From: Arthrobacter sp. 260 | GTDB taxonomy: Bacteria > Actinomycetota > Actinomycetes > Actinomycetales > Micrococcaceae | DNA length: 64,000 nucleotides | NCBI RefSeq assembly: GCF_013116745.1 | Contig: NZ_JABFOE010000006.1 | Span: forward strand, 1-64,000 | Direction of reading: 5' to 3' | The notes under the pieces: model-generated | Database searches by the model: none | The model's input: only the letters and a program-made list of their open reading frames with translations | What the model was told of the DNA's origin: nothing | Position numbers and translations under genes: made by a program | Shown: positions 61,844 through 64,000 of the stretch, one piece after another | Position numbering within the stretch: position 1 is the stretch's first letter | Layout: every line of letters starts with the position of its first letter

Positions 61844-62177
61844 TTTTTCACTCCACAAGACACTTCTGTTCCTGTGGCCCCCTGCTAAACCTTGATCTGA
61901 TCATAAGACCAAACACCCGTTTGGTAAACAGGTGTCGGGGCTGATGCGGGCCCATGGATGCTGCCTACACTGGCCTCCTCGGCAGATAGTAAGTACACTT
62001 GGTGGTTGAACTAAGCGATAAAACGCATCTGCACCCCCATGATCATCCTGTTTTAACTCTCGCCGGGTAGTGAGGATGTCCGACCGCGTACCGAGCCTCC
62101 CGATTCGGGTAGCTACCACTCGTTACAACGTGGACGGAAGCTTCTAACCTGAAGACCCCCGGGAAGAACAGGACACC
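61844..62177. other. Intergenic region of 334 bases upstream of the Hpt-like gene
   Basis: No gene supported. It is AT-richer than its surroundings. A dyad at 61913-61935 (ACACC and GTTT pairing with AAAC and GGTGT, one mismatch, 3-base loop) resembles an operator or short hairpin. The rest would be the leader/promoter of the divergent genes at 61843 and 62178. Confidence 0.4.
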
Positions 62178-62546
62178 ATGATCGACTACGCCATTGAAGC
62201 GCTACCCCTCCATTCGCCGCAGGCGTTGGTCAATTTGGAGCGCGAACTCGAGAATCCCGTCGCCTGCCATGCCTTCATCCAGATCTCCATCGGCATGTGG
62301 GACCAGCGGTACTACCGGCTGACCCACGCTCTCGATGATCGCGACGAAGCACAGTTGATGGACGTCATCCTCAGCATCGAGAGCTCCTGCAAGATGCTCG
62401 GACTCCAGCAACTTGCCGCGTTGGCCACCCTGATGAAAACCCGACTCACGAACCACGACCTGAACGGTGTGCAGAATCTCCTTGAGCCTCTTGAGCACTG
62501 CGGACAGTTGAGCATGCGGGCGCTTCGAGCTGCCTACCCGGCTTAG
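62178..62546 (+). CDS. Hpt-like helical protein lacking the phospho-accepting His
   Basis: 122 residues, all alpha-helical. The segment ILSIESSCKMLGLQQLAALA aligns by eye with the Hpt core H-x-L-K-S-S-x-x-x-x-G, with Ser66 where the His should be. The following helix pair (LMKTRLTNHDLNGVQNLLEP onwards) fits Hpt bundles too. If right, it cannot relay phosphate and may act as a binding partner. Low similarity makes the assignment tentative. AGGACACC precedes the ATG. Confidence 0.5.
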   Translation: MIDYAIEALPLHSPQALVNLERELENPVACHAFIQISIGMWDQRYYRLTHALDDRDEAQLMDVILSIESSCKMLGLQQLAALATLMKTRLTNHDLNGVQNLLEPLEHCGQLSMRALRAAYPA

Positions 62547-62586
62547 GCAGGCACCAAATAAGACTGGGCCGGACACTATCAACTGG

Positions 62587-62946
62587 TCAGGACCCGGACC
62601 CGGCCGACCCTGATCGGCCTGCGCGCCACCGCGCAACCTCGGCATCGATGTCGCGCGTCCGGGTAATCACCGGCGGGCCACCCAGCAACTGACGACGCGC
62701 GTTGATCACCCTCCGATTGAACTCCTCGAGGATCTCCCGGACCCCCGCCTCTGTCCGTTCGGCCCTGAGACGACCGTCCAGCTCAGCGTCGTCCTTCCGC
62801 AGAAGGAACGGCTCCGGGGCCAGACCCGTCAACCGTTCCCGAACAATCAGTTCCTTGACCCACCAGTCGGGGTCGACGCTCTGCGCGGCACGATACCCCT
62901 TGGCCCGCTGCACCCGGCGGGCTGCGTCATTCATCTTGTCGTTCAT
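62587..62946 (-). CDS. DUF1992 domain-containing protein (DnaJC28-like)
   Basis: 119 residues. The DUF1992 pattern is DPDWWVKELIVRERLTGLAP, PFLLRKDDAELDGRLR, VREILEEFNRRVINARRQLL and GPPVITRTRDIDAEVARWRA. GGGAGA five bases upstream fixes ATG at 62946. The family is named after a DnaJ-related domain but lacks a J domain here; function unknown. Confidence 0.82.
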   Translation of the reverse strand: MNDKMNDAARRVQRAKGYRAAQSVDPDWWVKELIVRERLTGLAPEPFLLRKDDAELDGRLRAERTEAGVREILEEFNRRVINARRQLLGGPPVITRTRDIDAEVARWRAGRSGSAGSGS

Positions 62947-63045
62947 GTCCGTCTCCCGTGCGCTAACCGCCTGCACACCCAGTATCCAAAGATCGCGCAC
63001 CAGCGGCAACAGGAATACCCGGGGCCGCAGATGGTTGTACCGGGC

Positions 63046-63723
63046 ATGAGTGAACAGATAAAGACAATCGGTTTGATCGGCAGCGGCCACATAGGCTCCC
63101 AGTTGGCACGACTTGCCGTAGCGCATGGCTACGACGTCGTGGTGAGCAACTCGCGGGGGCCTCAGACCCTGCAGGACCTGGTCGCCGAACTCGAATCATC
63201 ACCTGGCACGGGCACCGCCCGCGCGGGAACCCCCGCCGAGGCAGGCGCGGCGGGCGACGTCGTCGTCGTGACTATTCCGCTGAAGAACATCGCCTCGGTA
63301 CCCGCCGAGCCGCTGGCGGGGAAGATCGTCATCGACACCAATAACTACTATCCGCAGCGTGACGGGCACATTCCGGTCCTCGACAACGAAGCGAGCACCA
63401 CCGCCGAACTGCTGCAGGACCTCCTAGCTACCTCGCAGGTAGTGAAGGCATTCAACAACATCTACTCGGCGGATCTGACCACGAAGGGCACCCCCGAGGG
63501 ATCTCCGGGGCGGCGTGCCCTGCCGATTGCCGGGGACTCTGCTGCGGCCAAGGAGACGGTTGCCTCCCTCATGTCGCAGTTCGGGTTCGACCCGGTCGAC
63601 GCCGGCGCGCTGTCCGAGGGATGGCGTTTCCAGCGGGATACACCCGCGTACGGTCCCACGTTCGACGTCGATCAGCTGCGGGATGCGCTCTCGCGGGCGA
63701 AGCGCTACGCGGAGATGGACTAG
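63046..63723 (+). CDS. NADPH-dependent F420 reductase-like oxidoreductase
   Basis: 225 residues. Starts TIGLIGSGHIGSQLARLAVA (NADP motif) with VVVSNSRGPQTL, then VVVTIPLKNIASVPAEPLAG, IVIDTNNYYPQRDGH and VVKAFNNIYSADL, the pattern of F420-dependent NADP reductases and related proteins. The actual acceptor is unproven. ATG codons at 63031 and 63046 are possible; neither has a strong ribosome site. Its stop overlaps the convergent hydrolase stop. Confidence 0.82.
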   Translation: MSEQIKTIGLIGSGHIGSQLARLAVAHGYDVVVSNSRGPQTLQDLVAELESSPGTGTARAGTPAEAGAAGDVVVVTIPLKNIASVPAEPLAGKIVIDTNNYYPQRDGHIPVLDNEASTTAELLQDLLATSQVVKAFNNIYSADLTTKGTPEGSPGRRALPIAGDSAAAKETVASLMSQFGFDPVDAGALSEGWRFQRDTPAYGPTFDVDQLRDALSRAKRYAEMD

Positions 63724-64000
63724 GCGGCGCGCTGGTCGCCGAAGTAGGCCAGGGCCTGGTCGCGGACCACGTCCGGGCGGTCATCGACGATGAAGTGCGC
63801 CGCGTGATCGACCACCTCAAGGGTGACGTCGCTGGCATAGGCCTCGTAGCCGTGGACCAGTTCCGCTGACATGACCGTGTCCTTCGCGCCCAGCAGCACC
63901 CTGGTGTCAGTGGTCAACGGGGTACTGCGGTAGGTGCCCTTCAGCGCCCGGACACCCTCGGGCTGAATGAAGCGGCGGTACAGCGCCGACCCCGCGCGGG
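63720..64000 (-). CDS. Alpha/beta hydrolase, C-terminal part (cut by the window end)
   Basis: The frame is open to the right-hand edge, so only the last about 93 residues are visible. VLLGAKDTVMSAELVHGYEA gives the late catalytic Asp region, and EVVDHAAHFIVDDRPDVVRD the catalytic His near the C-terminus, as in epoxide-hydrolase-like alpha/beta hydrolases. The N-terminal part with the nucleophile is outside the window. It converges on the F420-reductase-like gene with a 4-base overlap. Confidence 0.75.
   Translation of the reverse strand, partial: RAGSALYRRFIQPEGVRALKGTYRSTPLTTDTRVLLGAKDTVMSAELVHGYEAYASDVTLEVVDHAAHFIVDDRPDVVRDQALAYFGDQRAA

Noticed and set aside
61901-62119. Minus-strand frame of 72 codons in the intergenic region
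   Set aside because: No ribosome site, no hydrophobic or family pattern, atypical codon use.
1-64000. CRISPR arrays, tRNA/rRNA genes, insertion sequences, prophage or integrative elements
   Set aside because: No regularly spaced repeats, cloverleaf-like sequences, transposase or integrase motifs were noticed in either strand; tRNAscan-SE and ISfinder searches would confirm.

Overview
The window is 64 kb of high-GC chromosomal DNA, densely packed with genes, from an actinobacterium. The family content points to the Micrococcaceae (Arthrobacter-like): a DUF6350 membrane protein, an Asp23/DUF2273/DUF6286 envelope cluster, a ureABCFGD cluster without ureE, a glutaminase-STAS-cNMP fusion, frequent GTG/TTG starts and 4-nt stop/start overlaps. 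The genus is an inference. I see no rRNA, tRNA, CRISPR array, insertion sequence or phage gene.

Layout. 1-6 kb: membrane proteins (partial gene, DUF6350, TauE/SafE), a DUF1684 protein, a Stealth-type polysaccharide phosphotransferase and a metallophosphoesterase. 6-13.7 kb: one minus-strand sugar operon, in transcription order LacI regulator, solute-binding lipoprotein, two permeases, GH130 enzyme and a large secreted protein, with two palindromic operators in front of lacI. 13.8-15.1 kb: a tiny DUF1059 gene coupled to an EAL-domain protein. 15.2-18.9 kb: an OpuC-type osmoprotectant ABC transporter. 19.2-22.9 kb: an eight-gene envelope-stress operon with several Asp23-like proteins, a membrane anchor, an ECF-like sigma factor and a zinc-binding anti-sigma domain fused to an Asp23-like domain. 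It has a candidate sigma-R-like promoter in front and a strong bidirectional terminator behind.

23-31.6 kb: a non-canonical Nramp-like transporter, a DoxX-like protein, glutaminase-STAS-cNMP, an iron-siderophore ABC operon behind an iron box, and a spermidine-synthase-like protein. 31.6-33.8 kb: a GNAT-AAA+ fusion divergent from a small ATPase. 33.8-38.4 kb: urease genes ureA-B-C-F-G-D. 38.4-39.7 kb: a cardiolipin-synthase-like phospholipase D protein. 39.7-47.5 kb: a minus-strand operon of oligopeptide ABC transporter, cytoplasmic gamma-glutamyltransferase and GntR regulator, which looks like an uptake and degradation system for gamma-glutamyl peptides.

47.6-56.2 kb: DUF1275 protein, NAD-dependent epimerase-like protein, DHA2 drug exporter, 2-hydroxyacid dehydrogenase, a haloacetate-dehalogenase-like hydrolase with a complete set of active-site residues, a lipoprotein and a large-subunit catalase. 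56.3-58.3 kb: a LOV-GGDEF-EAL protein with the full flavin-binding residue set. 58.7-64 kb: small and hypothetical genes (a VPG-repeat peptide, a coiled-coil protein, a VOC protein, an Asp/Glu racemase-like protein, a degenerate Hpt-like protein, DUF1992, an F420-reductase-like protein) and a partial alpha/beta hydrolase at the edge.

The most interesting items are the sigma/anti-sigma-Asp23 operon, the GNAT-AAA+ fusion beside a divergent ATPase, the LOV photoreceptor, and the GH130 operon with its unassigned exoprotein.
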